Shown: positions 32,763 to 42,450 of the stretch, one piece after another
Position numbering within the stretch: the first letter of the stretch is position 1
Layout of the letters: the number at the start of each line of letters is the position of its first letter
Assembly: GCA_002102225.1 (NCBI GenBank)
Contig: LQPB01000017.1
Location: 124,001 to 188,000 of the forward strand
DNA from: Mycobacterium interjectum
Lineage (GTDB): Bacteria > Actinomycetota > Actinomycetes > Mycobacteriales > Mycobacteriaceae
Length of the DNA stretch: 64,000 bases
Direction: 5' to 3'
Program-made: the position numbers and the translations under genes
Notes under the pieces: generated by a model
Told to the model about the DNA's origin: nothing
Databases searched by the model: none
Seen by the model: only the letters and a program-made list of their open reading frames with translations

Positions 32763-34070
32763 TCACTTGCCCTGTTCTTTTTGTTCCTTGAGGCGCTGCG
32801 CCGCCTGCACGCGGCCCTCGTTGATCTCCGCCATGGCCTCGGGAATCTCGCTGGCGGTGAACTTGTCCCGGCCGGTGGGCAGTCCCCCGAATGCGTAGGT
32901 CTCATCGAATTGCGGTGCGTTCGAGACCGGCCGGCGCGCCTCGACCTTCTCGATGACCGGAGCCAGTCGCTTGGCCTTGTCGGCGACCGCCTTCGCGTCG
33001 CGCTCGATGAATTCCGGCAGCACCTCTTTGCCCATCAGCTCGATGGATTCCATCGTGCCCTCGTGGCTACGCGGGTTCAGGAGCAGGATAATCTCGTCCA
33101 CGCCGCTTTGCTCGTAGCCCCGCAGGAATTCGCGCACCGTGGCCGGTGATCCGATGGCGCCACGGCCCGGGCCGTAAGCCAGGGTCGGATCCTTCTCGAC
33201 CTCCTCGAGGTAGCGCTTCCACACCCCGGTCCGGCCCGGGCTGTGCATCCCGGTGAGGTAGTAGTGCATGATCCCGAAGGAGAAGAACCCGCCGCCCTGC
33301 CCGAGACGCTCGAGCGCCTGCTCGTCGGTCTTGGCGACCATCATCGACAGGTCGCCGCCGATGGCCAGGATGTTCGGGTTGATCCGCGGCGTGATGGGCA
33401 CACCGTTCTCCTCGAACTCCTTGTAGTAGCCGTTGACCCGCTCGGTGAGCGGCCCCGGACCGGTGTAGGCGAAACTGAGCGCCCCGATGCACTTTTGGGC
33501 CGCCATCTGTACGCTCGCCGGCCGCGTGCACGCGACCCAGACCGGCGGATGCGGTTTTTGCATCGGCTTGGGGATGACGTTGCGGGGCGGCATCTGGATT
33601 TGCTCGCCTTTGAAACCCGTGAACGGCTCCTCGATCATGCAGCGGATCGCCACGTCGAGGGACTCCTCCCACTGCGCGCGCTTGTCGGCGGGATCGACGT
33701 CGAATCCGCCCAATTCGCCGACCGAGGAGCCCTCCCCGGTGCCGAACTCGACCCGACCGTTCGACAGCAGGTCGATGGTGGCGATGCGCTCGGCGACGCG
33801 GGCGGGGTGATTGACCGCGGGCAGCAGGTGCATGATGCCGAACCCCAGCCGGATGTTCTTGGTCCGCTGGCTGGCCGCGGCCAGGAAGATCTCCGGCGCG
33901 GTGGAGTGACAGTACTCCTCGAGGAAGTGATGCTCGGTGAGCCACACGGTGGAGAACCCGGCCTTGTCGGCCGCCTCGACCTCGTCCAGGCAATCCTGCA
34001 GCAGGACCCGCTCATCGTCGGGCGCCCAGGGTCGCGGCAGGGCGAATTCGTAGAACAGTGAGATCTTCAT
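32763..34070 (-). CDS. LLM class flavin-dependent oxidoreductase
   Basis: A 435-residue luciferase-like monooxygenase. It opens MKISLFYEFALPRPW and has the barrel strands VWLTEHHFLEEYCHSTAPEIFLAAAS, IRLGFGIMHLLPAVNHPARVAERIATIDLLSNGRVEFGTGEG and HPPVWVACTRPAS. Such proteins use FMNH2, or F420H2 in some mycobacterial members, for monooxygenation or reduction. The AGGAGG 7 nt before the ATG is the strongest Shine-Dalgarno in the operon. It sits between the FAD enzyme (19 bp) and the SDR. The reaction is unknown; a Baeyer-Villiger-like step on a ring ketone is one possibility. Confidence 0.92.
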   Translation of the reverse strand: MKISLFYEFALPRPWAPDDERVLLQDCLDEVEAADKAGFSTVWLTEHHFLEEYCHSTAPEIFLAAASQRTKNIRLGFGIMHLLPAVNHPARVAERIATIDLLSNGRVEFGTGEGSSVGELGGFDVDPADKRAQWEESLDVAIRCMIEEPFTGFKGEQIQMPPRNVIPKPMQKPHPPVWVACTRPASVQMAAQKCIGALSFAYTGPGPLTERVNGYYKEFEENGVPITPRINPNILAIGGDLSMMVAKTDEQALERLGQGGGFFSFGIMHYYLTGMHSPGRTGVWKRYLEEVEKDPTLAYGPGRGAIGSPATVREFLRGYEQSGVDEIILLLNPRSHEGTMESIELMGKEVLPEFIERDAKAVADKAKRLAPVIEKVEARRPVSNAPQFDETYAFGGLPTGRDKFTASEIPEAMAEINEGRVQAAQRLKEQKEQGK

Positions 34071-34089
34071 TTGCTACCTCCTATGAGAA

Positions 34090-35823
34090 CTACAGGGTCT
34101 GCTTTGCGGCTTGGGCTGCAACGTGTTTCGCTGCGACGAAGCCGAAGGTCATGGCCGGGCCGATGGTCGCCCCGGCGCCGGCGTAGCTGCGCCCCATGAC
34201 CGGTGCCGCGGTGTTACCCACGGCATACAGTCCGCGCACCACGGTGTCGTCGTCGCGCAGCACCCGGGCGTACTCGTCGGTGCGCAGGCCGCCCGAGGTA
34301 CCGAGATCACCGAGGACGATGCGGAACGCGTAATACGGCGGGCCGCCGAGCGGGTACAGGTTGGGGTTCGGCAGGGTGGGGTCGCCGTAGTAGTTGTCGT
34401 ACACGCTGTCCCCGCGATTGAAGTCGTCGTCGTGGCCCTTGCGCGCGAGTTCGTTGAAGCGGCCGGCGGTCTCGGCGAGCTGCCGCGCCGGAACGCCGAT
34501 CTTGGCCGCCATCTCGTCCCAGCTCGTCGCCGCCTTGACCACGCCCGACTCCAGCCACGCCCGCGGGACCTTGCGGCCGGTCGGAACCGGCGCTCCCGGG
34601 ATCTTCGGTATCGGCAGGTGACCGCCGACGACGTAGCGATTCCACGACCGGTGATCGGTGATAAGCCAGCAGGGGATGTGGGTGATCCCTGACTTCTGGC
34701 CGTCGATCATGGCGTGACCGAAGTCCATGTAAGGCGCCGCCTCGTTGATAAAGCGCTTGCCCTCGCCGTTGACGATGAACTGCGCCGGCATCATCCGTTC
34801 GTTGAGCATGAACTGCATGCGGCCGTCGGGCCACTGGATCGCCGGGAACCACCACGCCTCGTCGAGCAAATCCGTCGCGGCGCCGATCTTTTGGCCAGCC
34901 CGGATGCCGTCGCCCATCGCGGCGGGGTTGCCGAAGCTCCAGTCCTGCTCGAGCACCGGAAGCTGCTCTTTGCGCCAGGCGAGGTCGTGGTCGAAGCCCC
35001 CCGACGCCAGGATGACGCCGAGGCGCGCTCCGACGCGCCGCGTCCCGCCCTTTCTGACGACCAACGCGCCGGTCACCGATCCGTCTGCGTCGGTGAGCAA
35101 CTCGGTCATCGGCGCCTCGAGCCACAGCGGGATGCCGCGTTCTCGCATGGCCAGCCGGAGCCGGGCCGCCAATGACTGTCCGATTGCCGCCATCCGTTCG
35201 CCGAAGACCCTGGCGCGCACCATCCGCGCAATCAGCTTCAGCAGGACGCCTTTGCCCGTCCACGACTGCCTGATCCGGTAGAACGTCCGCAATTCCTTGG
35301 GTCCCAGCCAGATTCCCTTCGGTGCGAGCGCCAGCGGCTTGAGCAGTTGCTGCTCATCGTCGCCCAGCTTGCGCAGGTCGATGGGCGGCACGTTGATGGT
35401 GCTGCCCAACTCGGAGCCACCGGGCTGCTCCGGGTAGTAGTCCGCGTAGCCCGGCTTCCAGACGAACTCGAACCACTCCGAGAGGTTTTCGAGGAATTCC
35501 AGCATTTGTGGCGCGGACTGGACGTACTGCCGTATCCGCGCCTCGCTGACCAGTCCGTCGGTGATCTTCAGCAGGTACTTGACGACCTCGTCGGGGCACG
35601 GGTTATAGCCCTCCCGGCGCTGTGCGGGCGCCCCGGGCACCCAGATGCCGCCACCCGAGAGGGCGGTGGAGCCACCGAAATACGGCGACTTCTCGACCAC
35701 CAACGCGTCCAGCCCCGCGGCCTGGGCAGTCAACGCGGCCGCCATGCCCCCGCCGCCCGATCCGACGATGAGCACGTCGACCACATGATCGAAGCCGTCC
35801 GCTGTCGACGGTGCGGCGCTCAT
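34090..35823 (-). CDS. FAD-dependent dehydrogenase, 3-ketosteroid-delta1-dehydrogenase-like
   Basis: A 577-residue FAD-binding-2 (KstD/fumarate reductase-type) flavoprotein. N-terminal Rossmann motif [19 protein letters not shown], then [23 protein letters not shown]-terminal [31 protein letters not shown] closes the FAD site. The family dehydrogenates ring ketones. ATG at 35823 overlaps the mhpB stop by 4 nt (ATGA). In an mhp-type operon it may desaturate an alicyclic ring to feed the aromatic route, which is inference. A second member of the same family is encoded at 40091. Confidence 0.92.
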   Translation of the reverse strand: MSAAPSTADGFDHVVDVLIVGSGGGGMAAALTAQAAGLDALVVEKSPYFGGSTALSGGGIWVPGAPAQRREGYNPCPDEVVKYLLKITDGLVSEARIRQYVQSAPQMLEFLENLSEWFEFVWKPGYADYYPEQPGGSELGSTINVPPIDLRKLGDDEQQLLKPLALAPKGIWLGPKELRTFYRIRQSWTGKGVLLKLIARMVRARVFGERMAAIGQSLAARLRLAMRERGIPLWLEAPMTELLTDADGSVTGALVVRKGGTRRVGARLGVILASGGFDHDLAWRKEQLPVLEQDWSFGNPAAMGDGIRAGQKIGAATDLLDEAWWFPAIQWPDGRMQFMLNERMMPAQFIVNGEGKRFINEAAPYMDFGHAMIDGQKSGITHIPCWLITDHRSWNRYVVGGHLPIPKIPGAPVPTGRKVPRAWLESGVVKAATSWDEMAAKIGVPARQLAETAGRFNELARKGHDDDFNRGDSVYDNYYGDPTLPNPNLYPLGGPPYYAFRIVLGDLGTSGGLRTDEYARVLRDDDTVVRGLYAVGNTAAPVMGRSYAGAGATIGPAMTFGFVAAKHVAAQAAKQTL

Positions 35824-36770
35824 TTCGGCACCGCCGTTCGGATGGCGAAGCCCGCGATCAGTTCGGCGGCCGGTTTGTAGTAGCGCAGGGTGGTCTGGTA
35901 GGGCCCGGCCGTCTGAAGCGCCGCGAAAGCCGCGACCCATGTCCTGATTTCGTGTGCCGAGGAGCCGCCTTCGTAGGCGACGAACGAATTCGACCAACCA
36001 TCGAGATCGGCGAGTTTTCCGTCGTCGATGATCTCGAGCAGGCGGTGGTCCCAGGCCGGATTCAGTGGCTGCAGGTCACTGTGGCCGCCGGCGAAGTCTC
36101 TGGCCGCTTCGATCACGGCCGCCTGCCGGGCTTGCCGCTGCTCGGGGGTCATCGGCCGGCCGTCCACGATCCGCTCGAGCACCGCAGGGGGCGCGGTCGC
36201 GAGCGTCGGCACCGGCGGGCTGTGGGAAAGCCCACCGGAGCCCAGCACCAAGACCCGCTTGTCCAGGGTGGCCAGGTAGGCGCCGACGGCGGCACCCAGC
36301 GCCCGGCAGCGATGCAGCGGCCCCAGTGGCACCGCGATGGCGTTGACGAAGATCGGGATCACCGGGCGCGCGGTCGCGTCGCCGAACAGCTTCTCCAGCG
36401 GCTGCACGGTGCCGTGGTCGACGTCCATGCCCGCCGACACCGCGATGTCGACGCCGGCGTCGAGGATGGCCTTCGCGCAGTCGGCCGCCAGGTCCTCGGG
36501 CACGTCGAGCGGGCCGGCGTGCGTACCGTAATCGCCAACTCCGTTGGCGCGCATACCGATACAGAACGGTGGCATCACCTTATAGAAGAACCCGTTGTAA
36601 TGGTCCGGGGAGAAGATGACGACCAGTTCGGGGTCGTAATCTTCGACGAATTCGCGCGCCTGCGCGATGGCGCCGTCGATGTCGTCAAGCAGGTCCCGCG
36701 ACGGCCCCGGAAGATTCAGGAGCGGGCTGTGCGACATACAGCACAGAGCCAGTGTCACTGTGGAGATCAC
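35820..36770 (-). CDS. mhpB: 3-carboxyethylcatechol 2,3-dioxygenase (MhpB-like extradiol dioxygenase)
   Basis: A 316-residue class III (LigB-type) extradiol dioxygenase resembling E. coli MhpB along its length: [66 protein letters not shown] and STHEI-like [15 protein letters not shown]. It opens the ring of 2,3-dihydroxyphenylpropionate (or a close analogue) next to the hydroxyls using Fe(II). The conserved His of VDHG and of GLSH match the catalytic pair. GTG at 36770 lies after GGGAGGGG with short spacing; GTG at 36758 is an alternative. The gene begins 86 bp inside the mhpA 3' end, an unusually long overlap. Confidence 0.94.
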   Translation of the reverse strand: MISTVTLALCCMSHSPLLNLPGPSRDLLDDIDGAIAQAREFVEDYDPELVVIFSPDHYNGFFYKVMPPFCIGMRANGVGDYGTHAGPLDVPEDLAADCAKAILDAGVDIAVSAGMDVDHGTVQPLEKLFGDATARPVIPIFVNAIAVPLGPLHRCRALGAAVGAYLATLDKRVLVLGSGGLSHSPPVPTLATAPPAVLERIVDGRPMTPEQRQARQAAVIEAARDFAGGHSDLQPLNPAWDHRLLEIIDDGKLADLDGWSNSFVAYEGGSSAHEIRTWVAAFAALQTAGPYQTTLRYYKPAAELIAGFAIRTAVPK

Positions 36771-38397
36771 CCCCTCCCGGCGTGAGCGTCAGGGTGTCCA
36801 GCAGCGAGGCGCTCAACTCGGGCGCGAGCTGAGCGATGCAGGCGCCCGCGATGCACCGATCGGGGCGCAGGAACAACACCGATTCCTGATGTGTGTCGAA
36901 CCAGGATTTGACCGCGCCACCGCGATCACCGACCACCACGACGTCGGGGTCGTCGTGGCCCGTCCAATGCAGCTGAGTCACGGGCCGCAGCGCAACGAAG
37001 CGCGCGCCCAAGGCCTTCCACTTCGCGAACGCCGTGTCGCCGAGTATCTTGCGCGGGTTGTTGTTCCAGCACAGTACGGCGAACCAATCGCCCAGCACGT
37101 CGTCCAACAGCGCGTCCTGCTCGGTGCGGGTATCCACCCGGGGCTGGATGAAAAGGGTTCCCACCGGGGAGTCGGCGCGGCGCGGAGAGGGGTGCACGAC
37201 GGCACCCTGCTCGTAACGGGGCATCGGCTTGAAACGCATCTCCAGCACATACCGCTTGAGCGAGGGCACAATTGACGCCGATCGCACGAGGAGGTCCCGG
37301 GCGGTGGCGATTCTGCGGTCGGTTGGCGAAATCACCCGGCCCACCATCGTGGAGAGGTCGATCATCGCCCGCGCGTGCTTGCGCCGCTCGATGTCGTAGG
37401 TGTCCAGCAACCGGTCCTCGGCACGCCCGGTCACCACCGCCGCGAGCTTCCAGCCCAGGTTGGCCGCGTCCCGGATCCCGCTGTTGTAGCCCTGCCCCTG
37501 CCATACCGGCATCAGGTGGGCCGCGTCGCCCGCCAACAACAGCCGGCCGCTGCGGAACGCTCCGGCGATACGCGAGTGATGGGTGTAGACACGGCGCCGG
37601 ATCACGTCGACTCGGTCGGGATGCGGCACCATCCGCGCCAGCATCCGCGTCAGAAACGCCGGATCTTCGGCCTGTTCATCGGTTTCGTCGGCGTGAATCA
37701 TGAACTCGAACCGGCGAATTCCGTGCGCGATCGAAATCGAGGCGTACGGCCGTTCCGGGTCGGCGCCGACCTCGCTGTTCGGGTGGCCCAGCGGGTCGTT
37801 GGCGATGTCGACGACCAGCCAACGCGTCGACGAAGTCGTCCCGTCGAAGGACACCCCCATCATCCGGCGGGTCATGCTGCGCCCGCCATCGCATCCGACG
37901 ACATAGCGCGCGGACACGCTGGCGGCCTCGCCGTCGGTGCCGCATTCGACGCGCACCGCGTCCTCGATCTGCACGCACGAGGTCATCGGCCGGTTCCACC
38001 GCACCTCGACGTGGGAGAATCTGTCCAGGCCACGCAGCAGTTCGGCGTCGACGAGCGGCTGCACGAAGCCGTTGCGCTTGGGCCAGCCGAAACGCGCGTC
38101 GGGTGGGGCCATTTCGGCCAGCACCCGGCGCTTGCCGTCGACGAAACGCAGGATCTGGTTGGGCACGGTGTGCGGCAGGATGCGGTCGACCAGCCCGATC
38201 GACTGGAAGGTGCGCAACGCCTCGTCGTCCAGCCCGACCCCGCGGGGGTAGTCGATCAGGCTGTCGCGCTCGTCGACCACGAGCGTCCGGACACCCTGCA
38301 GGCCAAGGATGTTGGCGAGGGTAAGGCCCACCGGCCCCGCGCCGACGACCACCACGTCGACGTCGGTTGCTGGTGTCTGTTTCCCCGCGGCGCCCAT
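36685..38397 (-). CDS. mhpA: 3-(3-hydroxyphenyl)propionate hydroxylase-like FAD monooxygenase
   Basis: A 570-residue single-component flavin monooxygenase of the PheA/TfdB group. FAD motif [20 protein letters not shown] (from about residue 13), the DG motif [16 protein letters not shown], and [29 protein letters not shown]. MhpA hydroxylates 3-hydroxyphenylpropionate to the catechol that MhpB cleaves; this gene lies directly before mhpB and after mhpC, so the role fits. Hydroxyphenylacetate or 2-hydroxyphenylpropionate (OhpB-type) substrates are possible alternatives. The ATG overlaps the mhpC stop (TGATG). The C-terminus overlaps mhpB by 86 bp. Confidence 0.92.
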   Translation of the reverse strand: MGAAGKQTPATDVDVVVVGAGPVGLTLANILGLQGVRTLVVDERDSLIDYPRGVGLDDEALRTFQSIGLVDRILPHTVPNQILRFVDGKRRVLAEMAPPDARFGWPKRNGFVQPLVDAELLRGLDRFSHVEVRWNRPMTSCVQIEDAVRVECGTDGEAASVSARYVVGCDGGRSMTRRMMGVSFDGTTSSTRWLVVDIANDPLGHPNSEVGADPERPYASISIAHGIRRFEFMIHADETDEQAEDPAFLTRMLARMVPHPDRVDVIRRRVYTHHSRIAGAFRSGRLLLAGDAAHLMPVWQGQGYNSGIRDAANLGWKLAAVVTGRAEDRLLDTYDIERRKHARAMIDLSTMVGRVISPTDRRIATARDLLVRSASIVPSLKRYVLEMRFKPMPRYEQGAVVHPSPRRADSPVGTLFIQPRVDTRTEQDALLDDVLGDWFAVLCWNNNPRKILGDTAFAKWKALGARFVALRPVTQLHWTGHDDPDVVVVGDRGGAVKSWFDTHQESVLFLRPDRCIAGACIAQLAPELSASLLDTLTLTPGGGDLHSDTGSVLYVAQPAPESSGAVAGPA

Positions 38398-39260
38398 CAC
38401 CGTCCCAAAAGGAAATCGAGATGCAGGCGGTTGAAGGTCTTGGCGTCCTCGTACTGCGGCCAGTGGCCGCAGCCGGGCATCACCTCGAAGCGGGCATTGG
38501 GAATCATCGAAGCGATGCGGCGGCCCTCGGCCACGTCGGCGGTCGGGTCGTCGCTCGTCCACAGCACCAGCGTCGGGGCGATGATGGCGCCGTATTCGTC
38601 CGAACCCAGCAGGTTGCGTGCGCGAATCTCCGGATCCTGCAACGCCATAATGTCGCGCATGGCCTCGACGAACCCCGGTTGGCGGTACACGCGCTGGCGG
38701 CTGGCGACCAGATCGTCGTAGTCCTTGGACTTGTCGGCCATCAGCCATTTGATCCGCGCCTGCACCGTCTCCCAGGTCGGGTTCTCGGCAGCGGCCATCG
38801 ACAGCGTGATGATCCGCTGCATCACCACCGGATCGGCCTGGGAGCCGCCGGCGGTGTTGAGGACGAGCCGGTCGACCACGTCGGGATGGTCGACCGCGGC
38901 GCGCGCGGCCACCCAGCCCCCGAGCGACTCGCCGCTCACGCAGGCGCGATCGACACCGATGGTGCGCAGCACGGCCATCAGGTGCTCGACGTAGTGGCGA
39001 ACCTCCAGCGGGTGGCCGGGCTTGTCGGTGTAGCCGTGGCCGAGCATGTCGATCGACCAGGTCCAGAAATGCTCGCCGTGCGCCGCCAGGTTGCGAACGT
39101 AGGCCTCGGCGTGGCCGCCCGATCCGTGCAACAGCATCAGCACGGGCTTGCCGGGATCGCCGGCGCGCAGATACCGAGTCCGCACCCCACCTGCCTCGAG
39201 GTAGCCCTGCTCAAACGCCACGCCCTGCAGATCGCTCCAGACGCTCTCGAACTCCGCCAC
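38397..39260 (-). CDS. mhpC: Meta-cleavage product hydrolase, MhpC-like alpha/beta hydrolase
   Basis: A 287-residue C-C bond hydrolase. Oxyanion motif [15 protein letters not shown], nucleophile [11 protein letters not shown] (G-x-S-x-G), acid WTSDDPTAD, and histidine [12 protein letters not shown]. Placed first in the operon before mhpA and mhpB, it would cleave the ring-fission product to succinate and a hydroxydienoate. The GTG start is preceded by GAGAGGAACC. The 126-bp gap to the divergent IclR gene has a perfect 10-bp dyad. The symbol is given by context and family, and the substrate could be an analogue. Confidence 0.86.
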   Translation of the reverse strand: MAEFESVWSDLQGVAFEQGYLEAGGVRTRYLRAGDPGKPVLMLLHGSGGHAEAYVRNLAAHGEHFWTWSIDMLGHGYTDKPGHPLEVRHYVEHLMAVLRTIGVDRACVSGESLGGWVAARAAVDHPDVVDRLVLNTAGGSQADPVVMQRIITLSMAAAENPTWETVQARIKWLMADKSKDYDDLVASRQRVYRQPGFVEAMRDIMALQDPEIRARNLLGSDEYGAIIAPTLVLWTSDDPTADVAEGRRIASMIPNARFEVMPGCGHWPQYEDAKTFNRLHLDFLLGR

Positions 39261-39323
39261 GGTTCCTCTCTGGCCTCGAACGGTGGAAATCTTCTTCTCG
39301 ATTTCGGCTTAGCTCGTGTGCTA

Positions 39324-39347
39324 ATATCGCACACTGATGTGCGATAT
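39324..39347. promoter_or_regulatory. Perfect dyad in the mhp/IclR divergent promoter
   Basis: Arms ATATCGCACA and TGTGCGATAT, perfectly complementary, are separated by CTGA. It lies 64 bp before mhpC and 40 bp before the IclR gene, in the only AT-rich stretch nearby. It is the obvious operator for the IclR-type protein acting on both genes. Confidence 0.82.
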
Positions 39348-39386
39348 ATATAGAGCTTCGCTCCCGCGCCCAGGTCTGTCAAGGCC

Positions 39387-40064
39387 ATGACGGCTTCTGG
39401 GGCGGGTTCTCAGACGCTGGCCCGGGGGCTGACCGCGCTGCAGATGGTGGCCGACGCCCCCGGCGGGTTGACCGTGCAACAGCTTGCCGACCAGGTCGGT
39501 GTGCACCGCACCATCGCCTACCGACTGCTCTCGACGCTGGCCCAATTCCGGCTGGTGGCCAAGGGAGAAGACGGGCGCTATCGTCCCGGGGCCGGGCTCG
39601 CCGTGCTCGGCGCGTCGTTCGACCGCAACGTGCGGCAGCTGAGCCTGCCGACGCTGCGCGCCCTGGCCGACGAACTCGGCACCACCGTGTCGTTGCTCAT
39701 CGCCGAGGGCGACCAGCAGGTGGCGATCGCGGTGATCGTGCCCAGCCATGTCGCCTACCAGCTGTCCTTCCACGAGGGCAGCCGGTACCCGCTCGACCGC
39801 GGCGCGGCCGGCATCGCCTTGCTCGCGAGCATGCCGCCGCGCCCGGGGGAACGCGAGCTCGTCGCGCGCACCCGCGAACGCGGCTGGGTGATGACGCACG
39901 GGGAGATCGAACCCAACACCTACGGCCTGGCCGTGGCGGTCCGCCGCCAGGCGCCGTCCCCGCCCACCTGCATCAACCTCATCTCCCACCGGGAAGACGT
40001 CGTGTTGCGCGGCAGGGACGCGGTCGTGAACGCCGCAAAGCAGTTGTCCGAGCTACTGAGTTAG
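39387..40064 (+). CDS. IclR family regulator of the aromatic operon
   Basis: A 225-residue IclR-type protein. The winged helix spans about 8-65 (LARGLTALQMVADAPGGLTVQQLADQVGVHRTIAYRLLSTLAQFRLV), followed by the effector domain with RYPLDRGAAGIALLAS and ISHREDVVLRGRDAVVNAA. IclR proteins such as MhpR activate or repress aromatic operons in response to the substrate. It diverges from mhpC with the dyad between them. It may also read into the FAD dehydrogenase gene 26 bp downstream. Confidence 0.92.
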   Translation: MTASGAGSQTLARGLTALQMVADAPGGLTVQQLADQVGVHRTIAYRLLSTLAQFRLVAKGEDGRYRPGAGLAVLGASFDRNVRQLSLPTLRALADELGTTVSLLIAEGDQQVAIAVIVPSHVAYQLSFHEGSRYPLDRGAAGIALLASMPPRPGERELVARTRERGWVMTHGEIEPNTYGLAVAVRRQAPSPPTCINLISHREDVVLRGRDAVVNAAKQLSELLS

Positions 40065-40090
40065 AAACCGAGCCGAAGGGATTGCAGTCG

Positions 40091-41707
40091 ATGTCTTGGG
40101 ACCATGAAGTCGACGTCGTCGTGCTGGGCAGCGGCGCCGCCGCGCTCACGGCGGCACTGACCGCCGCGGTCGCCGGCGCCTCGGTGGAGGTCTTCGAGAA
40201 GGCCCCGACCGTCGGTGGGACCACCGCCGTGTCGGGCGGCATCGCCTGGATCCCGGCCCACAACCGTTCTCCTGACGGGGAATTGACGGTCGCGGACGCC
40301 CTGCGCTACCTGCGCGCGCAGTCCCTGGGTTCGATGGACGACGCACTCGTCGAGACCTTCGTCCGCACCGGTGCGGCGATGCTCGAGTTTGTGGAGGCCC
40401 ATAGCGGCGTGCGCTTCGAGATCGCGACCGGCTTCCCCGACTACCAGCCGGAGCTGCCGGGCGGACGCCCGACCGGGGGCCGGTCGCAGAGTCCGGTCCC
40501 CTTCGACCTCACCGAGTTGGGCGAATGGTCCACCCGAATCACCTCGTTTCCGGCCGACTGGTCCAACGTGGGCTTCGACGCCGAGACCAGAGCCCGCCTG
40601 CATGCGGCGATCGACGAACGAACCGGCCACCTGTGCGTGGCCGGCACCGCCCTGATCGCGGGCCTGCTCAAGGGCCTGCTGGACGCCGGCGTGACACCGA
40701 GGGTGAACGCCCGGGCCGAAGAACTCATCGCCGAGGCCGGGGAAATCACCGGCGTACGGGTCGAACTGTCGGGCAACAGCACGAGCGTGCGGGCCCGCCG
40801 CGGCGTCATCCTCGGCACCGGCGGCTTCGAATGGGATCCCGCTCTGGCACAAGCCTTTCTGCGCGGTCCCATGCACGGCGCGGTCTCCCCGCCGTACAAC
40901 ACCGGAGACGGCCTGCGCATGGCGATGGCACACGGCGCGGACCTGGCCAACATGGGCGAAGCGTGGTGGGTGCCGATCGTGCAGATCCCCGGCGACACCA
41001 TCGAAGGCAAGCCTCGCAGCCGCAGCGTCCGGCTGGAACGGACACGCCCCCGGAGCATCATCGTCAACCGCGCCGGGAGGCGCTTCGTCAACGAGGCGTG
41101 CGACTACAACTCGATGGCCGGCGCGTTTCAGTACCTGGACCCTCGCGGCGGCTACGTCAACGACCGCGCCTGGATGGTGTTCGATTCGGTTCACTTGCAG
41201 CGCTACGGTTTTCTCGGCGTCGAGCCCGGACAGCCCGCCCCGGAGTGGTTCTGCGAGTCGACGGATCTGGCCGAGTTGGCCGCCAAGACCGGCATCGACG
41301 CCGACGGCCTCGCCCGCACCGTCGCGCAGTGGAACCGCCAGGTGGCCACCGGCGCCGACCCCGACTTCGGGCGCGGTTCCAGCGCCTACGACGGCTACTG
41401 GGGCGACGACACCGCCACCACCCCGGCCGGGAAGACCCTCGGGCCGATCGACACCGCGCCCTTCTACGCGGTGCCCGTGTGCATCGGCTCCATGGGCACC
41501 AAGGGCGGACCGCGCACCGACCCCGACGGCCGCGTCCTGCACGTCAGTGGGGAGCCGATACCGGGCCTGTTCGCCGCGGGCAACGCGATGGCCGGCGTGA
41601 CCGGACGGGCCTACGGCGGCGCCGGTGGAACGATCGGCCCGGCAATGGTTTTCGGCTACCGGGCTGGCCATGCGGCCGCCACCGGAAAGTCGGTCGACCT
41701 AGACTAG
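40091..41707 (+). CDS. FAD-dependent dehydrogenase, 3-ketosteroid-delta1-dehydrogenase-like
   Basis: A 538-residue FAD-binding-2 flavoprotein, the second KstD-like enzyme of this cluster. EVDVVVLGSGAAALTAALTAA and FEKAPTVGGTTAVSGGIAWIP at the N-terminus; GLFAAGNAMAGVTGRAYGGAGGTIGPAMVFGYRAG at the C-terminus. It likely introduces a C=C bond next to a ring ketone. The ATG at 40091 is preferred (AAGGG 10 nt upstream); a TTG at 40082 is possible. It lies 26 bp after the IclR gene and 4 bp before a dipeptidase fragment. Confidence 0.92.
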   Translation: MSWDHEVDVVVLGSGAAALTAALTAAVAGASVEVFEKAPTVGGTTAVSGGIAWIPAHNRSPDGELTVADALRYLRAQSLGSMDDALVETFVRTGAAMLEFVEAHSGVRFEIATGFPDYQPELPGGRPTGGRSQSPVPFDLTELGEWSTRITSFPADWSNVGFDAETRARLHAAIDERTGHLCVAGTALIAGLLKGLLDAGVTPRVNARAEELIAEAGEITGVRVELSGNSTSVRARRGVILGTGGFEWDPALAQAFLRGPMHGAVSPPYNTGDGLRMAMAHGADLANMGEAWWVPIVQIPGDTIEGKPRSRSVRLERTRPRSIIVNRAGRRFVNEACDYNSMAGAFQYLDPRGGYVNDRAWMVFDSVHLQRYGFLGVEPGQPAPEWFCESTDLAELAAKTGIDADGLARTVAQWNRQVATGADPDFGRGSSAYDGYWGDDTATTPAGKTLGPIDTAPFYAVPVCIGSMGTKGGPRTDPDGRVLHVSGEPIPGLFAAGNAMAGVTGRAYGGAGGTIGPAMVFGYRAGHAAATGKSVDLD

Positions 41708-41711
41708 TTCG

Positions 41712-41810
41712 ATGACGTCGCTGTTGTGGGACCAGCACACCTGCCTGCCACTGCGGACGGACACCGATGTCGATCCGCTGACCCGCTACCGACGGCCCGC
41801 GGGGGCGTTG
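41712..41810 (+). pseudogene. N-terminal fragment of an M19 membrane dipeptidase gene
   Basis: From an ATG 4 bp after the FAD dehydrogenase stop, the first ~31 codons read MTSLLWDQHTCLPLRTDTDV followed by DPLTRYRRPAG, which matches the start of actinobacterial M19 (renal dipeptidase-like) proteins, including the metal-region W-D-x-H. After about position 41805 the similarity stops and the sequence passes into the leader of the DUF732 gene. The frame happens to stay open into that gene, but the products are unrelated. The rest of the dipeptidase (~330 residues) is gone, so this is a deletion or rearrangement junction. Confidence 0.72.
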
Positions 41811-41909
41811 CTGTCCGGGGAATTTCCCAAATCCAGATGCCGCTCAACTCGCAAGCGCATAGGCTGCCATCGGTCTAGCAACATCAGCAACAGAAGGAGT
41901 CTTGGGCGC

Positions 41910-42293
41910 ATGTTCGGCCGTGCTGCTCTCATCGCGGCAGCGATCTTCGCCGGTGAATCTGCGGTCGCTGGGATCGGTTTCGCGGGGCCGGCGCGCGCGG
42001 ACGCCGTTGACGATGCCTTTCTCCAAGACCTCGATAACCACGGCGTTCAGTACGGGGACCCCGTGGACGCGATGCGTGTGGCCATGGTCGACGTCTGCGG
42101 CAGACTGGACTCCCACCCCTGGGAATCGATCAGCGATGTTGTCTCCGGCGTGGCGACCAACAACAACTGGTCGAACGCCGACAGCGCTTACTTAACTGGG
42201 GCGGCCATCGCGGCCTACTGCCCGCAGTACAAATCCATCGTCAATGCACCTCCGACGGACACACCGAACCCGTCGAACGTCCCAGTCGTCTAG
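41910..42293 (+). CDS. DUF732 family secreted protein
   Basis: A 127-residue exported protein. The signal peptide spans about 1-29 ([20 protein letters not shown]..., cleavage after ARA before DAVDD). The mature part has the DUF732 pattern: [34 protein letters not shown], then a second Cys (AAYCPQYK), implying a disulfide. These small proteins are common in mycobacteria and their function is unknown. The ATG at 41910 is chosen because AAGGAG lies 10 nt upstream and a signal peptide follows directly. Confidence 0.88.
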   Translation: MFGRAALIAAAIFAGESAVAGIGFAGPARADAVDDAFLQDLDNHGVQYGDPVDAMRVAMVDVCGRLDSHPWESISDVVSGVATNNNWSNADSAYLTGAAIAAYCPQYKSIVNAPPTDTPNPSNVPVV

Positions 42294-42450
42294 GCAAGGG
42301 GCGGGAAAGATCCCGCACATGCCCATCACCGATGCGCCCGTCGCGCTGGGCGGCCGCGGTCACAATCAACTGGGGCGCCGACGGCTGACCACTCACAGCG
42401 CGCCGCGCACTCGTCATGCGTACTCGCCGCCGATGACAACGGCCCCTCGG

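Noticed and set aside
40061..41671. 536-codon minus-strand frame opposite the FAD dehydrogenase
   Set aside because: The plus strand has FAD motifs at both ends; the other frame is a GC-driven shadow.
41700..42300. Insertion sequence at the M19/DUF732 junction
   Set aside because: No transposase frame, terminal inverted repeat or target duplication is visible; a deletion or rearrangement is the simpler reading.
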